A stretch of DNA of 64,000 nucleotides from Cytophagales bacterium. Lineage in GTDB: Bacteria; Bacteroidota; Bacteroidia; Cytophagales; Spirosomataceae. The stretch's first letter is position 1. Each line of letters opens with the position of its first letter. Both the position numbers and the translations under genes were made by a program. Shown in pieces: positions 35,087 to 43,194 of the stretch. Under the pieces are notes generated by a model that saw only the letters and a program-made list of their open reading frames with translations, made no database searches and was not told the origin of the DNA. The DNA lies in the NCBI GenBank assembly GCA_013298025.1, contig JAAFJE010000008.1, forward strand, positions 1-64,000. The letters run 5' to 3'.

Positions 35087-36694
35087 TTATCCTTGCTTGC
35101 GTGCAGCCAATTCGTGACTTGAAAGAGGCGTATGATTTTCGAGTCCAGTGAGTGTAACTTTACCACCTTGTTCTTCGTAGTCATGTTTAAATAAGTGAAA
35201 TCCTTCCATAGCCGAGTGGTCCACAAGCTTGGTATTGGCAAGGTTAATCACTACATTTCTTTCTTTAGGAAGCTTGTTTAAAGCTGTTTTGATACCCAAG
35301 AAATTAGAGAATACGGCAGCATCGTAAATATGCACGTAGTATTCGTTAAATTCACTTTCTTCTACTTTGGTAGGGGCTTTGAACATCGCCGAAAGTTTTT
35401 TGCCATTTACGATGTTGATAACAAGTTCTGTAACAATACCAGCGGCAATGCCCACCAATAAATCTTCAAACAAAGTAAAAAAGATGGTTACGACGAAAAT
35501 CAAAAACTGCTCTTTACCGATATGTAAAGCATGGATAAACTCTTTGGGGTGAGCCAATTTTATCCCTACGCCAATCAACAACGCTGCTAAAGCTGCATTT
35601 GGAATCATCTGAATAACAGGCGTTAAGAAAAGCATGAATAACAAAAGACTAAAGCCGTGGAAGAAGTTTGCCCAACGTGTTCTTGCTCCGTTGTTGACAT
35701 TTGCCGACGAACGAGCCACTTCCGAAATCATGGGTAAACCGCCTAATACACCACAAAGAATATTGCCCGCACCTACCGCAATGATGTCTTTGTCGAAGTC
35801 TGATTTACGGCGGAAGGGGTCGAGCATATCTACCGCTTTGGCGGTAAGTAATGACTCTAAGCTACCGATAATAGCAAACAAAACCACATATTTCACAAAT
35901 ACACTAATGTTCTTAACGCCTTCAAAACTGGCGTTATAATCGAGAATATCAATAAATGATTTGTCAAATTTCAATAAACCACCTTTCATGTCTTTTAAAC
36001 CTAAATATGAGCCAAGCGGAATGACTACCAATAGCACAATCATTGGAATAGGAATTTTCTTCAAGAAAGGTACTTTAATCATGGGTACTAAAAGTACAAT
36101 GGCCAAGGCAACTAAGCCTACAGTTACGATAGCTCCGTTGTTTGACGCATGACTAATGGCATAGGGAAGATTGCCCAAAAGAGCAAAAGGCGATGAAATG
36201 GTATTTCCATCAGCTCCTTTGGTGCTGAGGCCTAATAAAATATAAGATTGTTTTGAAATAATAATCAAACCAATAGCCGCCAACATGCCATGTACGGCAG
36301 ACAAAGGGAAAAAATCAGATAATTTACCCAACTTAAAAAAGCCAAATAATACCTGCACTACAGACGCTACAATAATCACACCTAGCGTTAAGTGCCAGCC
36401 TGTTTCGCCTCCTCCAAAATCGGCGATAGAACCAGCTACAATAACAATCAAGCCTGCTGCCGGGCCTTTAATGGTAAGTCTCGAACCCGACAAAAGGCTT
36501 ACGACAATACCACCGATAATGGCTGTAAGCACGCCATACATAGGGTTGGGGAAATCGCTGGCTTTGGCAATACCCAAGCTCAAGGGCAATGCCAACAAAG
36601 AAACCATAAAGCCTGGCAAAAAGTCTTTTCCAAAGTTTTCTTTTAAGCCTTCAATGCCGTCTTTGGGTACATTAATTTTGCTAATAGTACTCAT
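35087..36694 (-). CDS. SulP family anion transporter with STAS domain
   Basis: 535 aa from MSTISKINVPKDG. An upstream ATG (36760) adds a low-complexity leader. The SulP signature region is FLPGFMVSLLALPLSLGIAKASDFPNPMYGVLTAIIGGI (about 26-64), with about 12-14 membrane helices (to about 425). The GSRLTIKGPAAGL motif contributes to the anion site. A C-terminal STAS domain (about 440-535) contains NLANTKLVDHSAMEGF. Family members import sulfate, bicarbonate, chloride or dicarboxylates. The BicA-like bacterial subgroup carries bicarbonate with Na+. No carbonic anhydrase is adjacent, so the substrate is open. The porin gene lies 176 bp downstream. Confidence 0.9.
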   Translation of the reverse strand: MSTISKINVPKDGIEGLKENFGKDFLPGFMVSLLALPLSLGIAKASDFPNPMYGVLTAIIGGIVVSLLSGSRLTIKGPAAGLIVIVAGSIADFGGGETGWHLTLGVIIVASVVQVLFGFFKLGKLSDFFPLSAVHGMLAAIGLIIISKQSYILLGLSTKGADGNTISSPFALLGNLPYAISHASNNGAIVTVGLVALAIVLLVPMIKVPFLKKIPIPMIVLLVVIPLGSYLGLKDMKGGLLKFDKSFIDILDYNASFEGVKNISVFVKYVVLFAIIGSLESLLTAKAVDMLDPFRRKSDFDKDIIAVGAGNILCGVLGGLPMISEVARSSANVNNGARTRWANFFHGFSLLLFMLFLTPVIQMIPNAALAALLIGVGIKLAHPKEFIHALHIGKEQFLIFVVTIFFTLFEDLLVGIAAGIVTELVINIVNGKKLSAMFKAPTKVEESEFNEYYVHIYDAAVFSNFLGIKTALNKLPKERNVVINLANTKLVDHSAMEGFHLFKHDYEEQGGKVTLTGLENHTPLSSHELAARKQG

Positions 36695-36833
36695 CGTGTA
36701 TTTAGTTTTATATATGTTGTAAGTAGTATTCGTTGCTAGTGTAGCCACTACGAGCCACAATCTTACGTAAGTTGTAAGATGTACAGCTTAAATGACTCAA
36801 CCAATAAAGTACGATTAATAGAAAGAGATTATC

Positions 36834-37184
36834 TCATATCCTGAGATTACGATATAGTACAAATAGATGTCTTGGTGTGTAAAGACTGAAAGAAGCGTAA
36901 TTATTAAACTTGCGATTTTGTTTTAATAAGAAAGGCAGCGTGAAGAGGTCTTGAAAAGATTGTACCAAAGGAAGCGAATAAACAGGGTCGTTGCCGTCTT
37001 CTTCTGTTTCTTCCGATTCGTTAGGCTTTTCATCTCTAATTTGCTTATCAAAAGACTCGTGACTGGCCGACAAAACGTACTTTTTAACAGCGTGAGCCTC
37101 AGTCTTATGCGTTGCGGCAATACTGCAAGCAACCTTCAGACTTGTAAGCACAAGTATTAAAAGTAATCTGAAATACAATTTCAT
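36834..37184 (-). CDS. Small secreted protein of unknown function
   Basis: 116 aa with a signal-like N-terminus (MKLYFRLLLILVLTSLKVACSIAA). An acidic region follows (DEKPNESEETEEDGNDP) and a C-terminal patch rich in Phe, Tyr and Arg (FNNYASFSLYTPRHLFVLYRNLRI). Small proteins with this signal, acidic linker and aromatic end occur in Bacteroidota without assigned function. The Cys in the signal region lacks the spacing of a clear lipobox. It is 139 bp upstream of the SulP start on the same strand and may be co-transcribed. Confidence 0.6.
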   Translation of the reverse strand: MKLYFRLLLILVLTSLKVACSIAATHKTEAHAVKKYVLSASHESFDKQIRDEKPNESEETEEDGNDPVYSLPLVQSFQDLFTLPFLLKQNRKFNNYASFSLYTPRHLFVLYRNLRI

Positions 37185-37380
37185 TGTTTAGTCGTTTCTA
37201 ATATTACTCACGTATGACAATTGTGAGTCTTTGATGCCAAATTAATAATTTGGTTTAAACATTCAATTAAAAAAGTTATAATTTTTTTATAATTCTTGTA
37301 TTTTTTTAATAAAATTCAATAAAATATAAAAATAGGTCAATTTTTATAAAAATGAAGCAGGCGAATCGTATAACAAAAGA

Positions 37381-37407
37381 AAAGCTGCTTGAAACGCAAG
37401 CAGCTTT
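37381..37407. other. Orphan hairpin
   Basis: aaagctgctt (37381-37390) pairs exactly with aagcagcttt (37398-37407) around a 7-nt loop. On the minus strand it leads into a T-rich stretch, as an intrinsic terminator would, yet no minus-strand gene lies immediately upstream. A small RNA terminator is possible. Confidence 0.45.
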
Positions 37408-37478
37408 GTGATGTTAAATATTTAGAAGTAGCAGACGCAAAGATAGAATCGGTCAAAGACAATTGCCTGCGGAGACAC

Positions 37479-37493
37479 CGGAGTGTGACTCCG
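37479..37493. repeat. REP-like palindrome, type 2
   Basis: cggagtGTGactccg: 6-bp arms, 3-nt loop, followed by acaga. Its size, loop and 3' flank (ccgacaga) match the architecture of the REP beside the RAYT at 23784, but the arm sequence differs. Confidence 0.5.
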
Positions 37494-37839
37494 ACAGACA
37501 TTGTACACCATTAACCATTTTTATAAACAAAAACTAACCAAATATCACTTGCCTTGGCAGAGCGATATGTATCTCGAATATTACGAAAATTGTATTTTGT
37601 AGTACAATTTTAACTTATCAACGACAATGCTACACTGTGCTAGTGTTGTTTTTGGGAACAAATATATACTTTTTTTTTTTAGATTTGAAATAATTAATGT
37701 GAATTTTTCTGCATATTTATGTTTTAAACTCAACTTATTTTGATGAGCGTTGTTATTTCTGTTTCTATTTGGTATTACCTTTACAAGACCTTTTTATAAA
37801 CAACTATTCAACATTGATAGCCAAGATGCTATTGTGCCT

Positions 37840-38880
37840 ATGGATTTAACAGTAAAAAAATTGATGCAAGATTTTAGTCAGTTAGAGCAACAGACGAGCA
37901 AACCTAAGTACCAGCAATTGATTGATTTTGTGATAGATTCAATCGAAAATGGGCGTTTGGCTAGGGGGCAACAATTACCTTCTATCAACGAAGTTGCCCA
38001 CACATTAGGAATAGCCCGCATGACCGTTACGAAAGCCTACGACGATTTGCGAGAAAGAGGTTTAGTTACCTCGCACCACGGTAAAGGGTTTTATGTTAGT
38101 AGCACCGATACCCGAAGCCAACTCAACATTTTTGTATTGTTCGATTCGCTTACACCTTACAAAGAAGCCTTGTACGATGCGTTTGTGGCAACGTTGGGAG
38201 AAGAAATATCAGTTAATATTTTCTTTCATCACCACAACTTCAAAGTATTTGAAAACCTCATTCTAAACCATTTGGGGCATTATAACTATTATGTAGTTAT
38301 GCCACATTTCAACCAAGATGTATCGGATGTACTGAAGCAAATTCCCAAGGAAAAACTGCTGATTTTAGACATAGATGTCCCCGATTTTGGAGAGGATTAT
38401 GCCATTCTTTACCAAGATTTTAGGCAAAATATCTACAATGGTTTGGTTGAAGCGTACACACTGTTACAAAAATACCAAACGTTGTCGTTGGTGCTTAGTA
38501 GCAAAAGTTTTCAATACACGCCTGTGGGCATTATTAAAGGCTTTAAAGATTTTTGTGAAAAATATCAGATTCCTAATGAAATCATTGCCGATTTAGAAGA
38601 AGAAGAACATTTACAAAAAGACCATGCCTATATTGTTTTTCGGGAAAATGATTTGGTACGTTTTATCAATTGGTCGAATAAAAAAGGCTGGAAATTAGGG
38701 AGAGATATTGGCTTGCTATCGTATGACGACACACCCATCAAAGAGATTTTGGCGGAAGGCATTTCGGTAATTTCTAACGATTTTGAATTGATGGGACAAA
38801 AAGCCGCTGCCATGATTTTGGAACGAAGCAAAGGGCGGTTTATCAATCAATGTAGTTTTATCAGACGTAACTCTTTGTAG
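37840..38880 (+). CDS. GntR-type regulator with LacI-like ligand domain
   Basis: 346 aa from MDLTVKKLMQDFSQ. The longer frame from 37750 adds a hydrophobic stretch and is unlikely. The N-terminal winged helix (about 20-90) has PKYQQLIDFVIDSIENGRLARGQQLPSINEVAHTLGIARMTVTKAYDDL and GKGFYV. The remaining 250 residues form a periplasmic-binding-protein fold (LNIFVLFDSLTPYKEALYDAF…LSYDDTPIKEILAEGISVISNDFELMG). This GntR-HTH plus LacI-sensor fusion is a known bacteroidete regulator type, usually of sugar metabolism genes. No sugar locus is adjacent, so its target is unknown. A terminator follows 10 bp after the stop. Confidence 0.88.
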   Translation: MDLTVKKLMQDFSQLEQQTSKPKYQQLIDFVIDSIENGRLARGQQLPSINEVAHTLGIARMTVTKAYDDLRERGLVTSHHGKGFYVSSTDTRSQLNIFVLFDSLTPYKEALYDAFVATLGEEISVNIFFHHHNFKVFENLILNHLGHYNYYVVMPHFNQDVSDVLKQIPKEKLLILDIDVPDFGEDYAILYQDFRQNIYNGLVEAYTLLQKYQTLSLVLSSKSFQYTPVGIIKGFKDFCEKYQIPNEIIADLEEEEHLQKDHAYIVFRENDLVRFINWSNKKGWKLGRDIGLLSYDDTPIKEILAEGISVISNDFELMGQKAAAMILERSKGRFINQCSFIRRNSL

Positions 38881-38889
38881 GAATATAAA

Positions 38890-38914
38890 AAAAGCCCAGC
38901 TTGGCTGGGCTTTT
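38890..38914. terminator. Bidirectional intrinsic terminator
   Basis: aaaagcccagc (38890-38900) pairs perfectly with gctgggctttt (38904-38914) around ttg. A-run and T-run flank the stem, serving the GntR-type gene and the convergent Spy-like gene. Confidence 0.9.
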
Positions 38915-38916
38915 AC

Positions 38917-39414
38917 TTAGTCTTTTCTCGGACGGCCTTCGCCAAATCCTCTACCACCTTTATCGTCTCGGCCTCCTTCGCCATTTCGGAGCTTTTTCAT
39001 CAGCATCATATTGAAGAGTTGCTCGGTTTTATAGAGTTCTGAAACCTGACGCACCGAAATAACCTTCAAAAATTTTGCCTGATATTCTTTTTCTAGGTCA
39101 ACTTCTTTTTGTTTCAAGTTTAAGATTTCTTTCAAATTAGCCGCTATTTTGTCGTCGCTGGTTGTGAGATTACGGCTTTCGGCTGTCAATTGGCGGATAC
39201 TCTTGCGGAGGTCGGCACGTTTGGTTTCGTAATCGTTGAAAATAGGCCAAAACCCTTTGGCTTGCTCTTCGGTAAGATTCAAACGATTGGTGATAAGCCC
39301 TAAACGAGCGGCTTTGATTTTTTCACGCCCTTTTTGCATAGGGTCGTCTTGTGAAAAGGCTGTTACCTGCGACAATAGGAGCAAGCAACTAAATACAAAA
39401 ATGACTTTTTTCAT
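38917..39414 (-). CDS. Spy/CpxP-like periplasmic protein
   Basis: 165 aa with a signal peptide (MKKVIFVFSCLLLLSQVTAFSQ). The mature helical part contains LITNRLNLTEEQAKGFWPIFNDYETKRADLRKSI, reminiscent of the LTxxQ repeats of Spy/CpxP chaperone-like sensors. A Gly/Arg/Asp-rich tail follows (GEGGRDDKGGRGFGEGRPRKD). Such proteins bind unfolded envelope proteins or quench stress sensors. It lies 49 bp downstream of a membrane-anchored putative anti-sigma factor and an ECF sigma gene, in the same order seen in other bacteroidete envelope-stress operons. The chaperone role is inferred. Confidence 0.75.
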   Translation of the reverse strand: MKKVIFVFSCLLLLSQVTAFSQDDPMQKGREKIKAARLGLITNRLNLTEEQAKGFWPIFNDYETKRADLRKSIRQLTAESRNLTTSDDKIAANLKEILNLKQKEVDLEKEYQAKFLKVISVRQVSELYKTEQLFNMMLMKKLRNGEGGRDDKGGRGFGEGRPRKD

Positions 39415-39463
39415 GGTATGTTACGATTAAATGAAATAATCTATTTGCTGTTTGGACAAGTGC

Positions 39464-39910
39464 CTATATATCGTCTTGCACATATTCGACATCGACACTT
39501 CGCATTAAGTCCTGTTGTGAAATTTTGAGATTATTGATTAAATCGGCATTGTTTTCTGCCTCCGAAACATCGGTTGTGAGCGGTTCGAGGTGTTCGACCA
39601 CGTCGTTTTGATGGATTTCTTGGTGCATCAAATACAATTCGATTACATCATTATTGACCCCAGCAAGCGACTCTTCTCCCAAAGATTCTTGGCTTGGCAT
39701 AAACGTAAAATACACAAGTGTTCCGATAGCCAAGCAAGCTGCCAACACAGCCCAAGACCTTCTAGCCGACCACGAAATGAGTGGATTGCCTTGGGGTTTT
39801 GCCGATGTTTGGTTTTGAATACGCATCGGTAAATCCTCGAAGTAGCCTTCGGGTACTTGGAAAATATGTTCTTTGGGAAGCTTTTCCCAATCAAATTTAG
39901 GAGTGTCCAT
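39464..39910 (-). CDS. Membrane-anchored putative anti-sigma factor
   Basis: 148 aa. The N-terminal about 45 residues are cytoplasmic (FDWEKLPKEHIFQVPEGYFEDLPMRIQ), a motif typical of small proteins encoded after bacteroidete ECF sigma factors. One membrane helix follows (about 51-70, SWAVLAACLAIGTLVYFTF). The periplasmic part is highly acidic and ends DVEYVQDDI. There is no zinc-binding HxxxCxxC motif, so it is not a ZAS-type anti-sigma factor. Its role is inferred from position, 109 bp after the sigma gene and before the Spy-like gene. Confidence 0.65.
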   Translation of the reverse strand: MDTPKFDWEKLPKEHIFQVPEGYFEDLPMRIQNQTSAKPQGNPLISWSARRSWAVLAACLAIGTLVYFTFMPSQESLGEESLAGVNNDVIELYLMHQEIHQNDVVEHLEPLTTDVSEAENNADLINNLKISQQDLMRSVDVEYVQDDI

Positions 39911-40019
39911 ACTGGTAAAATCTGTGGTAAAGGGTATATCGAGGCCTCAATATTTTCTACCTAATTTCAACACTTTGACAAGGTAAAAAGGCGAAAGGTT
40001 TAATTGCTCTTAAAAAAAA

Positions 40020-40577
40020 TTAGGAAAAATCTGTTAGCTCGTTGTCCTGAAAATATTGTTCTATTTTTTTTACAGCAAGATGATACGAAGCTTTTAAAGC
40101 TCCAACAGACGTACCCGTGATGTCGGCGATGTCTTCGTATTTCATGTCATCGAAATACTTCATGTTGAAAACAAGGCGTTGTTTATCGGGCAAAGAGAGT
40201 AAAGCTTTTTGGAGTAAGATTTGAATATTGTCGCCAGAGCAAAGGGGAGAAGCGTCGATTTGGTTGGACAGTTCTTCTGCTACATCGTTGATAGGCAGGA
40301 AGAAACGTCTTTTTTTCTTATCCAAAAAATTGAGGCATTCGTTGGTAGCGATGCGATAGAGCCAAGTGTAGAGTTGCGATTGTCCTTTGAAAGAATCGAG
40401 TCCTTTCCAAGCTTTGATGAATGTTTCTTGGGTGAGGTCGTCGGCATCGTCATGCGAAATAACCATTTTTCGGATGTGCCAATACACCTTTTGTTGGTAT
40501 TTGCGTACCAACAAATTAAAAGCATAGTTTTTAGAATCGGGGTTATTGAATTTCTCTATTAGCTCGTTATCGTTCAT
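40020..40577 (-). CDS. ECF-type RNA polymerase sigma factor
   Basis: 185 aa. Region 2 (about 18-85) contains LVRKYQQKVYWHIRKMVISHDDADDLTQETFIKAWKGLDSF and the TWLYRIATNECLNFLDKKKR segment. Region 4 (about 125-175) contains ALLSLPDKQRLVFNMKYFDDMKYEDIADITGTSVGALKASYHLAVKKI. It directs transcription of a small regulon, probably envelope-stress genes given the downstream anti-sigma-like and Spy-like genes. A potential 14-bp stem lies between it and tktC upstream. Confidence 0.9.
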   Translation of the reverse strand: MNDNELIEKFNNPDSKNYAFNLLVRKYQQKVYWHIRKMVISHDDADDLTQETFIKAWKGLDSFKGQSQLYTWLYRIATNECLNFLDKKKRRFFLPINDVAEELSNQIDASPLCSGDNIQILLQKALLSLPDKQRLVFNMKYFDDMKYEDIADITGTSVGALKASYHLAVKKIEQYFQDNELTDFS

Positions 40578-40596
40578 ATTTCTATCTTTTCATCCA

Positions 40597-40642
40597 GAAA
40601 GAAGCTATCTCGGTCTGCTTGCACACTAAGATAACTTCTTTC
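40597..40642 (-). terminator. Candidate stem-loop after transketolase C-subunit gene
   Basis: gaaagaagctatct (40597-40610) pairs with agataacttctttc (40629-40642), 14 bp with one mismatch and an 18-nt loop. It separates the tktC stop from the sigma gene. No T-run follows on the minus strand, so terminator function is uncertain. Confidence 0.4.
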
Positions 40643-40671
40643 GAGATGAGAAAAAAGAGAATTATCCGAAA

Positions 40672-41631
40672 TTAAGCATTTTTACGAGCAATAGCTTTAA
40701 GTGCTTTTTCTACGATATTGGCGGCATTGAGGCCATATTTCTCCATCAATTGAGCAGGCGTTCCTGACTCACCGAACGAGTCGTTTACGCCAACATACTC
40801 AAGTGGTACGTAGTGTTGTTGAATCAACACCTGTGCGATAGAATCGCCCAAGCCACCGTTGATTTGGTGTTCTTCGGCAGAAACGGCACAACCTGTTTTT
40901 TTAACAGATGCTAAGACAGCCTCTACGTCTAAAGGTTTAATGGTGTGGATATTGATAATTTCAGCGTCGATGCCTTTTTCAGCCAAAATTTCACCTGCCA
41001 AGATAGCTTCCCAAACCAAATGTCCTGTAGCAAAGATACTTACGTCTGCACCTTCGTTTACAATCCATGCTTTACCGATGATAAATTCTTGGTCTGGAGC
41101 AGTGAAAATTGGCACAACCGGACGACCGAAACGTAAGTAAACAGGGCCTTCGTATTCAGCTACTGCGATAGTTGCCGCTTTCGTTTGGTTATAGTCACAA
41201 GGGTTGATAACTGTCATACCTGGAAGCATTTTCATCATACCAATATCTTCTAAGATTTGGTGAGTAGCACCATCTTCACCCAAAGTTAAACCAGCGTGTG
41301 AACAAGCGATTTTAACATTTTTATTTGAATAAGCAACTGACTGACGGATTTGGTCATACACACGACCAGTACCGAAGTTAGCAAAAGTAGTAGCAAAAGG
41401 GATTTTACCACCGATAGTCAAACCAGCAGCGATACAAATCATATTTGCCTCAGCAATACCCGTTTGGAAGAAACGCTCTGGATTTTCTTTGATGAAAGCA
41501 TCCAATTTCAAAGAACCAATAAGGTCGGCACAAAGAGCCACTACATTAGGATGCGTTTGTCCTAATACTTGCATACCTGCTCCGAAGCCAGAGCGGGTAT
41601 CTTTTTTTTCTGTGAAAGTATATTTTTTCAT
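40672..41631 (-). CDS. Transketolase, C-terminal subunit
   Basis: 319 aa from MKKYTFTEKKDTRSGFG. The frame start at 41667 lies within the upstream gene. It contains the pyrimidine-binding domain of transketolase (about 10-180, with catalytic Glu in GIAEANMICIAAGL and FATFANFGTGRVYDQIRQSVAYSN, GEDGATHQILED). The C-terminal domain follows (about 190-315, DVSIFATGHLVWEAI and VSAEEHQINGGLGDSIAQ). With the N-terminal subunit at 44.1 kb it forms the ThDP-dependent enzyme that moves two-carbon units in the non-oxidative pentose phosphate pathway. In such split systems the two genes are normally adjacent. Here three foreign genes lie between them, the nearest ending 10 bp upstream. Confidence 0.92.
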   Translation of the reverse strand: MKKYTFTEKKDTRSGFGAGMQVLGQTHPNVVALCADLIGSLKLDAFIKENPERFFQTGIAEANMICIAAGLTIGGKIPFATTFANFGTGRVYDQIRQSVAYSNKNVKIACSHAGLTLGEDGATHQILEDIGMMKMLPGMTVINPCDYNQTKAATIAVAEYEGPVYLRFGRPVVPIFTAPDQEFIIGKAWIVNEGADVSIFATGHLVWEAILAGEILAEKGIDAEIINIHTIKPLDVEAVLASVKKTGCAVSAEEHQINGGLGDSIAQVLIQQHYVPLEYVGVNDSFGESGTPAQLMEKYGLNAANIVEKALKAIARKNA

Positions 41632-41641
41632 TTTTCTATTA

Positions 41642-42226
41642 TTACTCGACAGTTTCAGTCGAGGCACATTGCTTTAATTTTGTTAAAAAATAATTTGCAC
41701 TTGGGCAATTGGGATGATTGGCGGCATGTTGAATTGAAAAACCTGCGTTTAGCATTTTTTGAGCTAATCTTTTCTTTTCATTTTTACCTACAAGTCCTCT
41801 TCTAAACTTTTCAAAATATTTGGTTCGAATCGTTTCAAATGGGACATCTTCGTTTTCTGGAAATTCAAAAGAGTAATCACCTTGAAAAATCGTATTCATT
41901 GCAGTATGGTCTGATAGAAACCAAGATTCAATCTGCTTAACAGCAACTACAATAATTTGATTTTCAGATTCAGTAATTCTCAATCGAGTTTTAGTAATAC
42001 ATTGGTCTTGGTCAAGGTCTGTTAAAATAAAAATAACTGAAGCCCCTTTGCTGAAAAGATTTTCTCTATGACTTTTAATGTTGTGAGGTAATAAATTCGC
42101 ATTTCCTTGAACATTAATTATTCCAACAGAATTAAGTTGGAGTTGATTTAGAATATCCTTAAAAGCCTGAGATTCTAAAATAAAAAGCTCAGTATAACCT
42201 TCACAAATAAACCCAATATTTACCAC
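41642..42226 (-). CDS. TOPRIM-like putative nuclease (DUF4276/RloB-like)
   Basis: The GTG at 42226 overlaps the ATPase stop and has GGAGG nine bases upstream, giving 194 aa that begin directly at the beta-1 strand. An ATG at 42259 would lie inside the ATPase gene. TOPRIM-type acidic motifs are visible: Glu in ICEGYTE (about 6-12), the DxDxD cluster in ILTDLDQD (about 71-78), and KQIESWFLSDHTAMN, as in DUF4276/RloB proteins. A basic segment follows (FEKFRRGLVGKNEKKRLAQKML). TOPRIM partners of AAA ATPases in OLD, PARIS and RloAB systems are phage-triggered nucleases. Nuclease activity is inferred. It ends 10 bp before tktC. Confidence 0.7.
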   Translation of the reverse strand: MVNIGFICEGYTELFILESQAFKDILNQLQLNSVGIINVQGNANLLPHNIKSHRENLFSKGASVIFILTDLDQDQCITKTRLRITESENQIIVVAVKQIESWFLSDHTAMNTIFQGDYSFEFPENEDVPFETIRTKYFEKFRRGLVGKNEKKRLAQKMLNAGFSIQHAANHPNCPSANYFLTKLKQCASTETVE

Positions 42227-43194
42227 GGCAACCCACCTCCAAGGGTATTGGTTAGCCATGCTTCATCCATACTTAATCCATGAAAATCTTCTCCTTTGAA
42301 CTGCTTTATTTTTGTTTCACCCTTGATTTTATTTACTGTGATAATCTCATCGGGAGTAAGTTGAGATACTAATGATTGCGAATGTGTATTTAGCCATATA
42401 TAATGACCTTTTTCCTCACAAGCATTCCTGAAAAAAGTAACCATCTCTTTAATGACATCAGGAGTGAGCCCATTTTCAGGTTCTTCAATACATAAAAATT
42501 GCGGTTCATCAGATTGAAAAACGGCTGTTAGAAGAGCTAGAATATTGTAAGTACCGTCGGAGATTAAATCTTTCGTAAAATATTTGTCAGAATACTTTTC
42601 CTTGATTATTAGGGTATCTGTTCTACTCAATTCAGAAGATTCGATAAATACATCATCAAACTCAGGGATAAACAATCGCAACCAATCAAGTATTTCCTCT
42701 TTCTTGCCTTCTTCATTTAAAATTCTTTTCAGAACTTTTTCGAGATTTGAGCTATCTAGCCGAATATTTACGTTACTATCAATGTTTACTTTTACTTTAT
42801 CTTTGTTATTTACAAAAATTCTATGAAGCCTTTCTGAGATAATGTGATAAATATTTAAGAATTCACTTTCTTTCTTGGTACGCAGCAATTCATATTCTGG
42901 CAATGAATGCCACGTTTCTCCAGAAGTGAAAAAAGCATAATTCTCAAAGTAATAATTAATTGCAATGTCAGCTATGTCTTTTGTTGTTTTAGGATTCAAG
43001 ATATTTTCTTTTCCTCCAAACAATTGAACAACTCCACTCCATGAAAATACATAATGGCTAAACTCCAAAGCCTCAAAAATATTACTTTTCCCCGACCCAT
43101 TTGGCCCAACAAAGACCGTAAATGGATTGGGTTCAATGATTTCTAAATCTGCGATAGATTTAAAATTTTTGATATGTAATTTTTTGATTTTCAA
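42220..43194 (-). CDS. AAA (ABC/SMC-like) ATPase, OLD/RloA/AriA type
   Basis: 324 aa starting with TTG (43194), which overlaps the TGA stop of the upstream Uma2 gene by four bases. The frame opens MKIKKLHIKNFKSIADLEII. Walker A is GPNGSGKS (30-37), a signature-like ISDGTYNILALL lies near 216-227, Walker B is FLCIEEPENGLTPD (about 240-253), and the H-switch is NTHSQSLV (about 278-285). These are features of the AAA_15/AAA_21 ATPases that sense phage and control a toxic nuclease in OLD-like, PARIS (AriA) and RloAB systems. The central 100 residues are a helical insertion. The next gene, TOPRIM-like, overlaps the end, so both are translationally coupled. Confidence 0.85.
   Translation of the reverse strand: MKIKKLHIKNFKSIADLEIIEPNPFTVFVGPNGSGKSNIFEALEFSHYVFSWSGVVQLFGGKENILNPKTTKDIADIAINYYFENYAFFTSGETWHSLPEYELLRTKKESEFLNIYHIISERLHRIFVNNKDKVKVNIDSNVNIRLDSSNLEKVLKRILNEEGKKEEILDWLRLFIPEFDDVFIESSELSRTDTLIIKEKYSDKYFTKDLISDGTYNILALLTAVFQSDEPQFLCIEEPENGLTPDVIKEMVTFFRNACEEKGHYIWLNTHSQSLVSQLTPDEIITVNKIKGETKIKQFKGEDFHGLSMDEAWLTNTLGGGLPW

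Larger units (their letters stand above)
37185..37839. other. AT-rich intergenic region with a palindrome and a second REP type
   Basis: 655 bp of very AT-rich DNA between divergent genes. It holds a 10-bp hairpin (37381-37407) and a REP-like palindrome (37479-37493). The rest has homopolymer A and T runs and probably the divergent promoters. An ATG at 37750 is in frame with the GntR-type gene, but the stretch between looks noncoding. Confidence 0.5.

Noticed and set aside
37381-37407. Terminator of the GntR-type regulator gene
   Set aside because: It lies upstream of that gene and faces the other way; no matching gene end was found, so it is kept as an orphan hairpin.
42220-43194. ATPase as a transporter ABC subunit or RecF
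   Set aside because: There is no Q-loop/LSGGQ arrangement of transporters and no DNA-repair neighbours. The ISDGT and EEPENGL motifs with a TOPRIM partner fit OLD-type ATPases better.
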